Assembly (NCBI GenBank): GCA_049975425.1
Contig: JBNGDI010000003.1
Location: 1 to 64,000 of the forward strand
Length of the DNA stretch: 64,000 nucleotides
Direction of reading: 5' to 3'
From: HyVt-105 sp049975425
GTDB taxonomy: Bacteria; Bacteroidota; Bacteroidia; Bacteroidales; VadinHA17
This document shows positions 27,301 to 35,490 of the stretch, piece by piece (positions within the stretch are counted from its first letter, which is position 1; each line of letters begins with the position of its first letter). A model generated the notes under the pieces. That model was not told the DNA's origin and ran no database searches. It saw only the letters and a program-made list of their open reading frames with translations. The position numbers were made by a program, and so were the translations under genes.

Positions 27301-28090
27301 AGAATATCTGAACGCCCAGTTCGGTGATGGTACTGATTTCATGGTCCAGGACGTCGTTCGGAAGCCGGTATTCTGGAATTCCATAGCGAAGCCAGCCGCC
27401 CGGTTTGGGGGCTGCCTCATAAATATCACACTGATGGCCTTTTTGCTGCAGGAAATACGCACACGAAAGGCCACCTGGACCAGCCCCGATCACAGCCACT
27501 TTCTTCCCGGTTGACGGGGCCACAGGTGGTCTGTAATGGTTGGAGCTTTCCAGATCGCGGTCGGCGGCAAACCGTTTCAGGTAATCGATTCCCACAGGGG
27601 CTCCCTCACCGAGCAGGTTTCGCCGGCAGGCCAGTTCACATGGCCTCACACAAACACGTCCGCAGATTGCCGGCAGGGGATTCACTTCCTTGATCAGGGC
27701 AATGGCTTCCGAGTACAGGCCTTTTTCAATCAGGGAAATGTACCCCTGCACATCAACGCCTGCGGGGCAGTTCTGCCTGCAGGGAGCTATACAATCGGCA
27801 AAATGATTGCTGAGCATCAGCTCAAGCACTGTCCGGCGGGCCTTCCGGATCTTTTCATTATCGGTAACCACCACCATCCCTTCCTTCACCCGGGTTGAGC
27901 AGGATGGCTGAAGTCCTTTCATCCCTTCAATTTCCACCACGCAAAGAAAACAGGATGAGAACGGTTCCAGGCGGGGATCGTGACAGAGTGTGGGAATAGT
28001 ATATCCGTTTTCGCGGGCCAGTTCCAGTACCGACATCCCCTCCCTGGCTTTTACGGGTTTGTTGTTCAGTATGACATTGATTTCTTCCAT
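24392..28090 (-). CDS. Bifurcating-type fusion subunit: 2Fe-2S, GltD/NfnB-like flavin domain, ferredoxin, molybdopterin-type domain
   Basis: This 1232-residue protein joins several modules. It opens with a 2Fe-2S domain (Cys36, 47, 50, 64) and a GltD/NfnB-like cluster (Cys100, 104, 108 and 143, 147, 151, 155). FAD and NAD(P) Rossmann motifs follow (GAGPGG at 202-207, VVGGGNTAMDC near 330). A two-cluster ferredoxin segment (CILCARCVRIC, CESCGLCVSSC) and a molybdopterin-oxidoreductase-like domain (CPYCSVGC...NICRYGRFG) end it. At the place of the formate dehydrogenase Cys/Sec the sequence reads NGSFHYLGAP, so the catalytic residue is missing. With the two following-strand partners it forms a BfuABC/Nfn-like complex, perhaps linking NAD(H), ferredoxin and NADP(H). 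That role is inference. Confidence 0.85.
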   Translation of the reverse strand: MEEINVILNNKPVKAREGMSVLELARENGYTIPTLCHDPRLEPFSSCFLCVVEIEGMKGLQPSCSTRVKEGMVVVTDNEKIRKARRTVLELMLSNHFADCIAPCRQNCPAGVDVQGYISLIEKGLYSEAIALIKEVNPLPAICGRVCVRPCELACRRNLLGEGAPVGIDYLKRFAADRDLESSNHYRPPVAPSTGKKVAVIGAGPGGLSCAYFLQQKGHQCDIYEAAPKPGGWLRYGIPEYRLPNDVLDHEISTITELGVQIFCNRKLGKNLAYETLQKEYDAVILTIGSQKGTLVGCEGEDALNVFSGIEFLRNMEMTGQRVDLHGKTVAVVGGGNTAMDCCRTSVRCGADKVYVIYRRTEKEMPANPIEVHESKLEGVEYLFLTNPKKINKNEKGEVQSVTCLKMKLGEPDASGRRRPLPIEGSEFDIPVDYILAAIGQKTDVAFIDEVNRVAPSPLKIDRWGNIEADPRTLQTNIPSVFAAGDGVTGPATIIEAIAQAGKASRSCHQLLTGEPVEPPREEFISRKENFRALVPEDLAGKYVKHKRNEMPTLSPDRRMNFNEVELGYPDEKVAADEASRCLECGCTAYFSCDLKKYATEYGATQKTYGGEFREYEVDFSHPFIEIDNNKCILCARCVRICHEVAGADALGLINRGFDTLVVPSMGESLNNTLCESCGLCVSSCPTGAITENKPFKPGPVKTETYTIICPYCSVGCTLNVHHRGGFVMGVEGGEGQANPDGNICRYGRFGYTYMNDPERITTPLLRRGNEWKPIGFSEAFRLIAEKVKEHAPEKTALMGGARLSNEEQYLIQKLGRAGVGTPHNGSFHYLGAPPETMRLVRGSAPFEELKNAGKIYLIGSELNRDHPVVGFLVNQEKVLHNKPVIQCTQREHSSMTHKVLRQYRIPSFLHFLRALNRLILDKGWENRLFLNDRCDGLETYRKELLRQDFNALLEKSGFRKQKDLEAFADEYIKEPCAVVIGSENELSPAACMELKNLTLLTGKFGKTGSGLILLNEKNNSRGLFDMGLHPGILPGNVPGSDTGHLKRILKKWDVKDVPTGIGTDTREVFMRGGFKNMLVFGEDPVGCAMDPGKIKKQLDQLAFLVVQDYTLTETARMAHLVLPASLPFETGGSYTSAGHLIQEFSRYRDPVFGMDNVAQLLELMREFGLGGLRDAEEVKSEWMSLLPEQGEQKIRLIFTPEDTVKDFHFGVDAVTKNFDDRFHLLDKNHVF

Positions 28091-28130
28091 GAATTCAGTC
28101 CGTTTTCAGTCACCGTAATGAGAAGATTTA

Positions 28131-29915
28131 TCAATCGAGCAGAATGGCATCGAACTTACATTTGGTATAACATACTCCGCACTTTATGCACAGTTCCTGA
28201 TCGATAAAGTGGGGTTGTTTTCGTTCTCCGCTTATGGCATTCACCGGACAATGTTTGGCACACACCGTGCATCCCGTGCATTTCTCCGGATCGACCGTAT
28301 AGGTAAGAAGTGCCTTGCAGCTTTTGGCAGGGCATTTCTTTTCCCGGATGTGGGCCTCGTATTCATCACGGAAATACCGGATGGTAGTCAGTACGGGATT
28401 CGGTGCGGTTTGTCCCAGTCCGCACAGAGAACCTTCCTTCACCAGATGGGCCAGTTCTTCGAGCTTTTCTATATCTCCTTCCTCTCCTTTTCCCTGTGTA
28501 ATCCGTTCCAGTATCTCCAGCATGCGTTTGGTCCCGAGGCGACACATGGTGCATTTACCACACGACTCTTTCCGGGTAAAATCAAGAAAAAACCTTGCCA
28601 TATCTACCATACAGGTAGTTTCGTCCATCACCACCATGCCACCCGAGCCCATAATGGCTCCGGTGGCATTGACCGATTCATAATCCACCGGGGTATCACT
28701 CAGGTAGGCAGGGATGCAGCCTCCGGAAGGTCCGCCCAGCTGAACCGCCTTGAATTTTTTCCCTTCCTGTATCCCTCCGCCCAGCTTGTAGATAATGTCA
28801 TTGATAGTGATGCCCATGGGCACTTCCACGAGTCCGCCCCGGTTGATCTTCCCGGTGAGGGCAAATACCTTGGTACCCTTGCTTTTTTCCGTACCGTAGG
28901 CAGCATATTCAGCCGCCCCGTGGTTGATGATCCAGGGCACATTGGCCCATGTTTCCACATTGTTGATATTGGTAGGGCTTTTCCACAAACCCGATTCGGC
29001 CGGGAAAGGAGGACGTTTGCGCGGCATGCCCCTTTTCCCTTCTACGGAAGCGATCAAAGCGGTTTCCTCCCCGCACACGAAAGCGCCTGCACCTTCCTTA
29101 ACCATGATATCGAAATCGAAACCGTCTATCCCCGCAATTTTTTCCCCAAGATATCCTTTCTCCCTTGCCCGGGCCAGGGCAATATTCAAACGCTTGATAG
29201 CCAGAGGGTACTCTGCCCGGCAATATATCACCCCTTCACAGGCACCAATGGCGTATGCCCCGATAATCATTCCTTCCAGCACGGAATGCGGATCTCCTTC
29301 AAGCAGGGAACGATCCATGAAAGCACCCGGGTCGCCCTCATCGGCATTGCAAATAATGTATTTCACATCCCCCGGATTATTTCTGGCAAACCTCCATTTG
29401 AGGCCGGTTGGGAATCCTCCTCCCCCCCTGCCCCGCAAACCTGAATCCATGATCTCACCGATCACCTTCTCAGGGGAAATTCTGTCGCGGGCAATCTTTG
29501 CAATGGCCTGGTAACCACCCCGGTTTTCATACTGTTTAATATCTTCCGGGTCGATCATGCCGCAGTTCCGCAGGGCAATTTTCACCTGTCCTTCCAGGAA
29601 ATCCAGATCGACGGTACGAAACAGATCGGTCCTGACCATGTATTCCCTTACCGGATCATGACGCACGATGTGTCGTTCGATCACTTCCATGGCCCGGTCT
29701 TCGTCGATGTTGCCGTAAAGGTAAGAACCCGTTTCGTCAATGATCTCGACCAGGGGTTCCCGGTAACACATGCCCACACAGCTGGTTTTTTCCAGGCTGA
29801 AGGAAAGATGTTCCGCATCCCTGAAATTCCGTATTTTCTCATAAACCCGGGCAGCCCCTGCTGCAATCCCGCAGCTGCCCAGTCCAACGATTACCCTTGG
29901 CTGATCTGTGGTCAT
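28131..29915 (-). CDS. HydB/NuoF-type flavoprotein subunit
   Basis: The 594-residue subunit has a thioredoxin-like 2Fe-2S N-terminus (CGIAAG, TSCVGMCY) and the NuoF FMN/NADH core (SGLRGRGGGGFPTG, CNADEGDPGAFMDR). An SLBB segment, the [4Fe-4S] motif CGKCTMCRLGTKR and a C-terminal 2[4Fe-4S] ferredoxin (CTGCTVCAKHC, CIKCGVCYTKC) follow. This is the architecture of the HydB/BfuB subunit, which carries the bifurcating flavin. It overlaps the upstream HydC-type gene by 4 bp and is followed 40 bp later by the fusion subunit. All Cys motifs are intact. Confidence 0.92.
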   Translation of the reverse strand: MTTDQPRVIVGLGSCGIAAGAARVYEKIRNFRDAEHLSFSLEKTSCVGMCYREPLVEIIDETGSYLYGNIDEDRAMEVIERHIVRHDPVREYMVRTDLFRTVDLDFLEGQVKIALRNCGMIDPEDIKQYENRGGYQAIAKIARDRISPEKVIGEIMDSGLRGRGGGGFPTGLKWRFARNNPGDVKYIICNADEGDPGAFMDRSLLEGDPHSVLEGMIIGAYAIGACEGVIYCRAEYPLAIKRLNIALARAREKGYLGEKIAGIDGFDFDIMVKEGAGAFVCGEETALIASVEGKRGMPRKRPPFPAESGLWKSPTNINNVETWANVPWIINHGAAEYAAYGTEKSKGTKVFALTGKINRGGLVEVPMGITINDIIYKLGGGIQEGKKFKAVQLGGPSGGCIPAYLSDTPVDYESVNATGAIMGSGGMVVMDETTCMVDMARFFLDFTRKESCGKCTMCRLGTKRMLEILERITQGKGEEGDIEKLEELAHLVKEGSLCGLGQTAPNPVLTTIRYFRDEYEAHIREKKCPAKSCKALLTYTVDPEKCTGCTVCAKHCPVNAISGERKQPHFIDQELCIKCGVCYTKCKFDAILLD

Positions 29916-30457
29916 GGCTGCTTGCTTTTATCGGTTTCCCTGCTTTCCCTGATCCGGATCTCCCTGATCACTTTCACCGCGTCGCGGCCGGTGAGTTTGC
30001 CGTAGGTCTCTTCTCCGATCATCATTACCGGAGCAAGAGAACAGCACCCCAGGCAGGCAACGGATTCCAGGGTAAACATTCCGTCGGCAGTGGTTTCTCC
30101 GTCGCTCACTTCCAGGGCTTCCTTCAGGGCATCGGTAATAGAACCCGCATTTTGCACATGGCAGGCAGTACCGTGACAAACCCGGATGATGTATTTGCCC
30201 ACCGGCTGAAGCCTGAACTGAGCGTAAAAGGTGGCCACGCCGTACATTTCACTCAGCAGCAGACCGGTTTCCCGGGCAATTTTGAGAAAGGCCCCCCGGG
30301 GGATATAACCGTATATAGCCTGCGCACCCTGCAAAAGCGGGATCATGTTCCCCTTTTGGTTCCGGTATTTACTGATCAGGGGATCAAGCAGGCTCAGGTC
30401 TGCTTCCGGTTCTTGTATTTTTTCTGCAGGGGGAGATGGTATACGCTGAACCCTCAT
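29912..30457 (-). CDS. HydC/NuoE-type 2Fe-2S subunit
   Basis: This 181-residue thioredoxin-like ferredoxin has the NuoE pattern: CHGTAC (first pair) and VACLGCCSLAPVMMI (second pair), after the helical PRGAFLKIARETGLL region. It is the small subunit of NADH-oxidising complexes and of HydABC-type bifurcating enzymes. It is the first gene of the four-gene operon. The start ATG 30457 is preceded by a 260-bp divergent gap with no exact promoter match to the -33/-7 consensus. Confidence 0.92.
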   Translation of the reverse strand: MRVQRIPSPPAEKIQEPEADLSLLDPLISKYRNQKGNMIPLLQGAQAIYGYIPRGAFLKIARETGLLLSEMYGVATFYAQFRLQPVGKYIIRVCHGTACHVQNAGSITDALKEALEVSDGETTADGMFTLESVACLGCCSLAPVMMIGEETYGKLTGRDAVKVIREIRIRESRETDKSKQP

Positions 30458-30749
30458 ATCAGGCTGTTTAATGTTTCAAAAGGTCTGATTGTCCAGAAAT
30501 CCATTGATTTTGGTGGTTAAAAATATATAAATTACCAAACCATTGACTCCTTCCGGTGATTTTATACAACATACCTTGCTTTCAACAGGGCATGACTCTG
30601 AGTGGAAAAGGCTGAAAAAACAGGATTCTCCGGTTAATGTAAAAAGAATATAGATTATTTTACCTGTCAAACACTTCTCTTTAAACCAACTTATTGCAGG
30701 AACACTATTTTTTACTAAATTGCCTCAGGTGATCCAACAAAACCTGGCG

Positions 30750-31796
30750 ATGATCTCCTTCTTAAGAAAATTCTTCAGGAAAAGATCCGGAAAAGGATCC
30801 CGCTCGCAGGGCATGCTGGATCTGGGAATCCGTCATCCTGACAGGGACATGACCAACCTTCCCGACACCGATGTCCATCAGCTGATGATCGAGGCCACCA
30901 GGATCAGGAAGAAACTGGGATACGCAGCAGCCGTTGGTTTTCTGAAGAATCTCGCCGGGGAATACCTGGAAGCCGGTAATACGGCCCTGGTGACCTGCAT
31001 GAACAAACTGATCCCCTACATGCGGAGAGAGCCAGGTATATCATGGGAAGAAACCCATAACTATCTGCATGGCATTATCAAACAGGCTCCCCTGCATGAT
31101 GACTATTTCAGGAACCTGCATCTGACCATGGCCGATCTGCTGGAAGAACGTGACCGGGAAACCGCCCTGAAATATATTACGGATCATTTGAACCATGAAC
31201 ATCCCGACATGGTGGATTTCGACCTGCTGATCAAGGCAGCAGAAATACACATTGACCGCAGGGACGAGACCGAAGCCATGCACGTACTTGACCGGGCAGC
31301 CAGACTGCTGCATCCCAGCATGGAACGGTTCCAGCACATCAGGAAACTGAGGAAGTGGCACCGCACCAGGGCCCTGCTGGCCCGGCTCAGTGATACCAGG
31401 CCGGGAGCCTCAGAATACCTTTTTCACCGTCTCATGGAATTCACCCTGGATATGGCCCGGGTACTCGATCCCATGCTGATCCATCAGTTCCACGAGCGAA
31501 AAGACCTGTACTTCAAAAAGGAAAGGGGGTTCGAACATACCGAGGCATTCCGCGAGGCCATGAAGATCCTCGAACTGGAGGATCAGCAGGAAAAACTACT
31601 CAGGGAAATATACGGTTTTGTATTTGAAGAAATGCCGCTGCTCCTGAAAGTAACCCGAAAGCAGCTGCACTATAAACCCGGTGACGAGGAAACCCTGGCG
31701 GAGGTACAGGAGAAAAAAAGTTTCTCACAGCGGCCATTCACCGAAATGCCGGTGCTGCACGACCACCTGCGTCACATTGTTGACAAGTACTGTTAA
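30750..31796 (+). CDS. Unrecognised helical (TPR-like) protein
   Basis: This 348-residue protein (ATG 30750; a TTG at 30720 is also open) is almost all helical and rich in charged residues. No signal peptide or membrane segment is seen, so it is probably cytoplasmic. It has repeats of ~35 residues suggestive of TPR or related solenoid folding (RKKLGYAAAVGFLKNLAGEYLEAGN, ETEAMHVLDRAARLLHPSMERF). A basic N-terminus (RKFFRKRSGKGSR) precedes it. I do not recognise a family. It is divergent from the bifurcating operon and convergent with purC, and it looks like a conserved Bacteroidota gene rather than a random open frame. Confidence 0.7.
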   Translation: MISFLRKFFRKRSGKGSRSQGMLDLGIRHPDRDMTNLPDTDVHQLMIEATRIRKKLGYAAAVGFLKNLAGEYLEAGNTALVTCMNKLIPYMRREPGISWEETHNYLHGIIKQAPLHDDYFRNLHLTMADLLEERDRETALKYITDHLNHEHPDMVDFDLLIKAAEIHIDRRDETEAMHVLDRAARLLHPSMERFQHIRKLRKWHRTRALLARLSDTRPGASEYLFHRLMEFTLDMARVLDPMLIHQFHERKDLYFKKERGFEHTEAFREAMKILELEDQQEKLLREIYGFVFEEMPLLLKVTRKQLHYKPGDEETLAEVQEKKSFSQRPFTEMPVLHDHLRHIVDKYC

Positions 31797-31812
31797 ACCG
31801 GCCGTACCGGTT
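31796..31812. terminator. Weak hairpin between convergent genes
   Basis: AACCGG (31796-31801) and CCGGTT (31807-31812) form a 6-bp perfect stem with a 5-base loop between the stop of the TPR-like gene and the end of purC. There is no clear T-run, so this is a weak terminator call. Confidence 0.3.
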
Positions 31813-31821
31813 CAGGATGTA

Positions 31822-32772
31822 TCACAACTGCTCGCGCAGAAAATCCAGAATACGATTTTCTATTCTTTTCTCAATGTGGGTGGTATCTTCCCTGATGAAC
31901 GATTCGCCGGTGAGATTTTCGTAAAGTTCGATGTATCGATCAGAAACCTGCCTAACGAACGCATCAGACATTTCGGGTACGGTCTGTCCTTCTTTGCCCT
32001 GAAATCCGTTTTCCATAAGCCATTCCCTCACGAACTCCTTGGAAAGCTGACGCTGGGGTTCCCCCTTATCCTGCCGTTCCCGGTATCCCTCGGCATAAAT
32101 AAACCTCGATGAATCAGGGGTGTGGATTTCGTCAATCAGATAGATCAATCCGTCTTTTTTCCCGAATTCATATTTCGTATCTACCAGTATAAGTCCCCGT
32201 TCGGCAGCTATTTCGCTTCCCCGCTCAAACAGCTGGCGAGTATACACTTCCAGCAGGTCATATTCCTCCTCGCTGACGAGTCCATGCTGCAGGATTTCTT
32301 CCTTTGAAATATCCAGATCGTGTCCGAATTCCGCCTTGGTGGTGGGGGTAATGATGGGTTCCGGAAAAGGATCGTTTTCTCTCAGGCCTTCCGGTAAAGT
32401 CACTCCGGATATTTCCCGTTTGCCTGCCCGGTATTCCCTCCATGCGTGTCCCGACAGATAGCCTCTGATTACCATTTCCACCTTAAATGGCTGGACGAAA
32501 TGGCCTATGGTTACATTGGGGTCAGGCACCGCGATTTTCCAGTTTGGTACAATATCGGCGGTGGCATCAAGATATTTATCGGCTATCTGATTCAGCACCT
32601 GTCCCTTATACGGTATCCCTCGGGGCAGCACCACATCGAAAGCAGAAATCCTGTCGGTAACCACCATCACCAGATAGCGGTCGTCCACATTGTAAACATC
32701 CCGCACCTTGCCTTTGTAAAAACTTTTTTGACCGGGTAGTTTGAATTCCGTTGTTACCAGGGCTTTTTCCAT
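31822..32772 (-). CDS. purC: Phosphoribosylaminoimidazole-succinocarboxamide synthase
   Basis: PurC joins aspartate to CAIR with ATP in purine synthesis. From ATG 32772 the 316-residue protein reads GKVRDVYNV (the ATP-binding opener) and KVEMVIRGYLSGHAWREY, with a D-T-K-Y-E-F-G signature at its centre. The open frame extends to 32850, but that would overlap phoH by about 68 bp, so the inner ATG, 10 bp after phoH, is preferred. It is co-oriented with phoH and probably co-transcribed. Confidence 0.95.
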   Translation of the reverse strand: MEKALVTTEFKLPGQKSFYKGKVRDVYNVDDRYLVMVVTDRISAFDVVLPRGIPYKGQVLNQIADKYLDATADIVPNWKIAVPDPNVTIGHFVQPFKVEMVIRGYLSGHAWREYRAGKREISGVTLPEGLRENDPFPEPIITPTTKAEFGHDLDISKEEILQHGLVSEEEYDLLEVYTRQLFERGSEIAAERGLILVDTKYEFGKKDGLIYLIDEIHTPDSSRFIYAEGYRERQDKGEPQRQLSKEFVREWLMENGFQGKEGQTVPEMSDAFVRQVSDRYIELYENLTGESFIREDTTHIEKRIENRILDFLREQL

Positions 32773-32782
32773 AATTTTCTGT

Positions 32783-33775
32783 TTAAAGGGGGATTCCGTT
32801 CTTTCCGGGTCTGGATTTTTCACCGTTTTCTTTTTTATCCAGATCGTCATAGGCTCTGACGATGTGCCGTACCAGGGGATGCCGCACGATATCCTCCTGC
32901 CCGAACTCCACCGTGGTGATCCCGGGAATGTTCATCAGTATCTTCCTTGCCTGCAGCAAACCCGATCGCTGTTTGTCGGGTAGGTCTATCTGGGTAACAT
33001 CCCCCGTAATTATGAACTTGGAGTGCTGTCCCATGCGTGTCAGGAACATCTTGACCTGTTTCACGGTGGCATTCTGCCCTTCATCGAGAATAACGAACGC
33101 ATTTTCCAGGGTCCTACCCCTCATAAAAGCCAGGGGTGCGATCTGAATGGTTGAATCTTCCAGGTATCCGGCCAGTTTACGGAAAGGGATCATATCATTC
33201 AGGGCATCATACAGAGGCTGAAGGTATGGATCCAGCTTTTCTTTCATATCACCCGGCAGGAATCCCAGATGTTCACCGGTTTCCACTGCCGGGCGGGTAA
33301 GAATGATTCGTTTTATCTCCCGGTTCTTCAGGGCTCTCACCGCCAGAGCAATGGAAGTATAGGTTTTCCCGGTACCTGCCGGACCCACGGCCAGAATCAG
33401 ATCGTTTTCCGGATAGGCCCTGATCAGGGCCTCCTGGTTGGGAGTACGTGCTCTGATCGGTTTGCCTGCAGTATTGTACAACAGCACATCATCTGCGGCT
33501 TTTCCGGCCCGGGTACGTGGAATATTTTCGAGCATCAGCATATCGATTTCCTCCGCTGTCAACTGATTATGTTGGTGCAAATAATCGGTCAGTTCCTGTA
33601 TCTTTTCTTCAAAACGGTCAAGTTCCTCCTGCTCCCCCACGGCTTTGATCTCGCTTCCCCGTGCAATAATGCGTATCCGGGGAAAATAATCCGTGATCTT
33701 TCCCAGCAGGGTATTATTCACCCCGAACACCTGCACCGGATCCACCCCCTCAAGATATATGATTCTCTCCATCAT
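32783..33775 (-). CDS. phoH: PhoH-family ATPase
   Basis: The 330-residue protein has Walker A in AVGPAGTGKTYTS, then RPAVETGEHLGFLPGD and a Walker B region (AFVILDEGQNAT), the signature of PhoH-family P-loop proteins. An N-terminal ~100-residue KH-like region (ARGSEIKAVG) is typical. Proposed roles are RNA-related, linked to ribosome maturation or RNA decay. It is followed by purC. The upstream 95 bp are shared with the divergent SAM-hydrolase-type gene and hold no exact promoter match. Confidence 0.93.
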   Translation of the reverse strand: MMERIIYLEGVDPVQVFGVNNTLLGKITDYFPRIRIIARGSEIKAVGEQEELDRFEEKIQELTDYLHQHNQLTAEEIDMLMLENIPRTRAGKAADDVLLYNTAGKPIRARTPNQEALIRAYPENDLILAVGPAGTGKTYTSIALAVRALKNREIKRIILTRPAVETGEHLGFLPGDMKEKLDPYLQPLYDALNDMIPFRKLAGYLEDSTIQIAPLAFMRGRTLENAFVILDEGQNATVKQVKMFLTRMGQHSKFIITGDVTQIDLPDKQRSGLLQARKILMNIPGITTVEFGQEDIVRHPLVRHIVRAYDDLDKKENGEKSRPGKNGIPL

Positions 33776-33870
33776 AAAAGAATTCGATATAATTCATTAA
33801 TTTTGGCTTCTGCAAAATAAGATCATTTTTCCGAACCATTTAAAACAAAAACCAATATTTTTCCATCTGA

Positions 33871-34662
33871 ATGCCTGTCCTCACCCTCACAACCGACTGG
33901 AACCAGCAAGATTATTATACAGGAGCGGTAAAAGGCAAAATTCTGACATCCTGCCCGGATGCTACAGTAGTGGATATCTCCCATCAGATCCAGCCTTTCA
34001 ACCTGTCGCAGGCAGCCTTTGTTCTGAGGAATTCCTGTTTTCACTTCCCTCCGGGAACGGTGCATCTGATTGGGGTTCAGGCCTTGCCCGAACCGGGAAA
34101 AGGCTTTCTCATCGTCGGTGCAGGAGGACATTTCTTTCTTTCGGCCGACAACGGAATCTTCGGACTGCTGCTCCATAATGAGCCGGAAAAGGTGATCATG
34201 ATACCGGTAAACGATCCTCCCGATAAATCGCCCCTGGAACAGGTACTTGAACTGACCGGTTATGCCTGTGAGCTGATGAAAGGGACTGATCCCGCCATAT
34301 TGGGAGAAGTGGTGGAAAGCTTCGAAAAACGCACCCCCATGCGGGCCACCATTGACGAATCGGTAATCAACGGAAGTGTGATCTATGTTGATTCTTACCG
34401 GAATGCCATTACCAATATATCGGAAGAACTGTTCAGACGGGTAAGCCGGGAGCGCCCCTATGAAATACTCGTTCAAAGCAATTATTTCAAGATCAAAACG
34501 GTCAGTAAAACCTATTCCGATGCCCCGGAAGGGGAAATGCTCGCCCTGTTCAACAGCCTGGGGTTACTGGAAATTGCCATTCACAACGGAAATGCCAGTG
34601 AATTGCTGAACCTTAAGGTCGGCTCTACGGTGCGTGTCAGGTTTTCTGACAGGAAAATGTGA
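33871..34662 (+). CDS. SAM hydroxide adenosyltransferase (DUF62) protein
   Basis: This 263-residue protein opens with TLTTDWNQQDYYTGAVKG and VVDISHQIQPF and has FLSADNGIFG, the pattern of the DUF62 family related to fluorinase and chlorinase. Known members hydrolyse S-adenosylmethionine to adenosine and methionine with water as nucleophile. No signal peptide is seen. The gene starts a two-gene plus-strand run with mazG, 6 bp apart. Activity is inferred by family. Confidence 0.88.
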   Translation: MPVLTLTTDWNQQDYYTGAVKGKILTSCPDATVVDISHQIQPFNLSQAAFVLRNSCFHFPPGTVHLIGVQALPEPGKGFLIVGAGGHFFLSADNGIFGLLLHNEPEKVIMIPVNDPPDKSPLEQVLELTGYACELMKGTDPAILGEVVESFEKRTPMRATIDESVINGSVIYVDSYRNAITNISEELFRRVSRERPYEILVQSNYFKIKTVSKTYSDAPEGEMLALFNSLGLLEIAIHNGNASELLNLKVGSTVRVRFSDRKM

Positions 34663-34668
34663 AAAATC

Positions 34669-35490
34669 ATGAAGAAGAGAGAAAAGCTGAAAGCCCTGGA
34701 GGAATTGCTGGATATTATGGACGAACTCAGGGTAAAATGCCCATGGGACAGGGAACAAACAATGGAAACCCTGCGTACGCTGACCATTGAGGAAACTTAT
34801 GAACTGGCCGATGCCATCCTGGATAATAATTACGAAGAGGTAAAAAGGGAACTTGGCGACCTGCTGCTGCATATTGTATTCTACGCCAAAATCGGCGAGG
34901 AAAAAAATCTTTTCGATATCGGTGATGTGGCCCGTTCCATCAATAAAAAGCTGATATACCGTCATCCTCATGTATTTGGAGATACCCGGGTGAACGGATC
35001 GGATGAAGTGAAGGAAAACTGGGAACATCTGAAGATCAGCGAAGATAAAAACGGAAACAGGAAAGTGCTGGGCGGTGTACCCGGAAACCTTCCGGCCATG
35101 ATCAAGGCTTTCCGTATCCAGGACAAGGTAAGGGGAGTGGGTTTCGACTGGAAAGAACGGGAAAATGTATGGGAAAAAGTTATTGAGGAAATATCCGAAG
35201 TCAGGTCAGAAATCGGCTCGGGAGACCATGAGAGGCTGGAAGAAGAATTCGGAGACCTGTTTTTCTCACTGATCAATGCTGCCAGGCTATATGGTATCAA
35301 TCCGGAAAACGCCCTGGAACGAACCAACCTGAAATTCATACAGCGTTTTACCATGCTGGAGGAAAAAGCAAGGGAACGGGGGAAATCCCTGAAAGATATG
35401 ACACTGGAAGATATGGATTTTCTGTGGGAAGAGGCAAAAAAAACCCCGCACCCGAAGAACAATCAGACAGGAAGCTCAGAGATAGAGTGA
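34669..35490 (+). CDS. mazG: Nucleoside triphosphate pyrophosphohydrolase
   Basis: MazG removes pyrophosphate from NTPs or unusual nucleotides. The 273-residue product has two tandem MazG folds: LTIEETYELADAI with RELGDLLLHIVFYA, and VIEEISEVRSEI with EEFGDLFFSLINAARL, each with the E-E-x-x-E and E-x-x-D metal patterns. The 3' end overlaps that of the convergent M3 peptidase gene by about 15 bp. Both domains look complete. Confidence 0.93.
   Translation: MKKREKLKALEELLDIMDELRVKCPWDREQTMETLRTLTIEETYELADAILDNNYEEVKRELGDLLLHIVFYAKIGEEKNLFDIGDVARSINKKLIYRHPHVFGDTRVNGSDEVKENWEHLKISEDKNGNRKVLGGVPGNLPAMIKAFRIQDKVRGVGFDWKERENVWEKVIEEISEVRSEIGSGDHERLEEEFGDLFFSLINAARLYGINPENALERTNLKFIQRFTMLEEKARERGKSLKDMTLEDMDFLWEEAKKTPHPKNNQTGSSEIE

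Noticed and set aside
24392..28090. NAD-dependent formate dehydrogenase alpha subunit
   Set aside because: The Cys/Sec site is not present and the GltD/NfnB-like domain is fused; I keep a broader name.
24392..28090. In-frame TGA selenocysteine codon in the molybdopterin-type domain
   Set aside because: The frame is open without internal stops and the aligned position codes for other residues.
28209..29444. Long plus-strand open frame (411 codons) opposite the HydB-type gene
   Set aside because: It is a shadow of a strong NuoF-type gene and has no motif.
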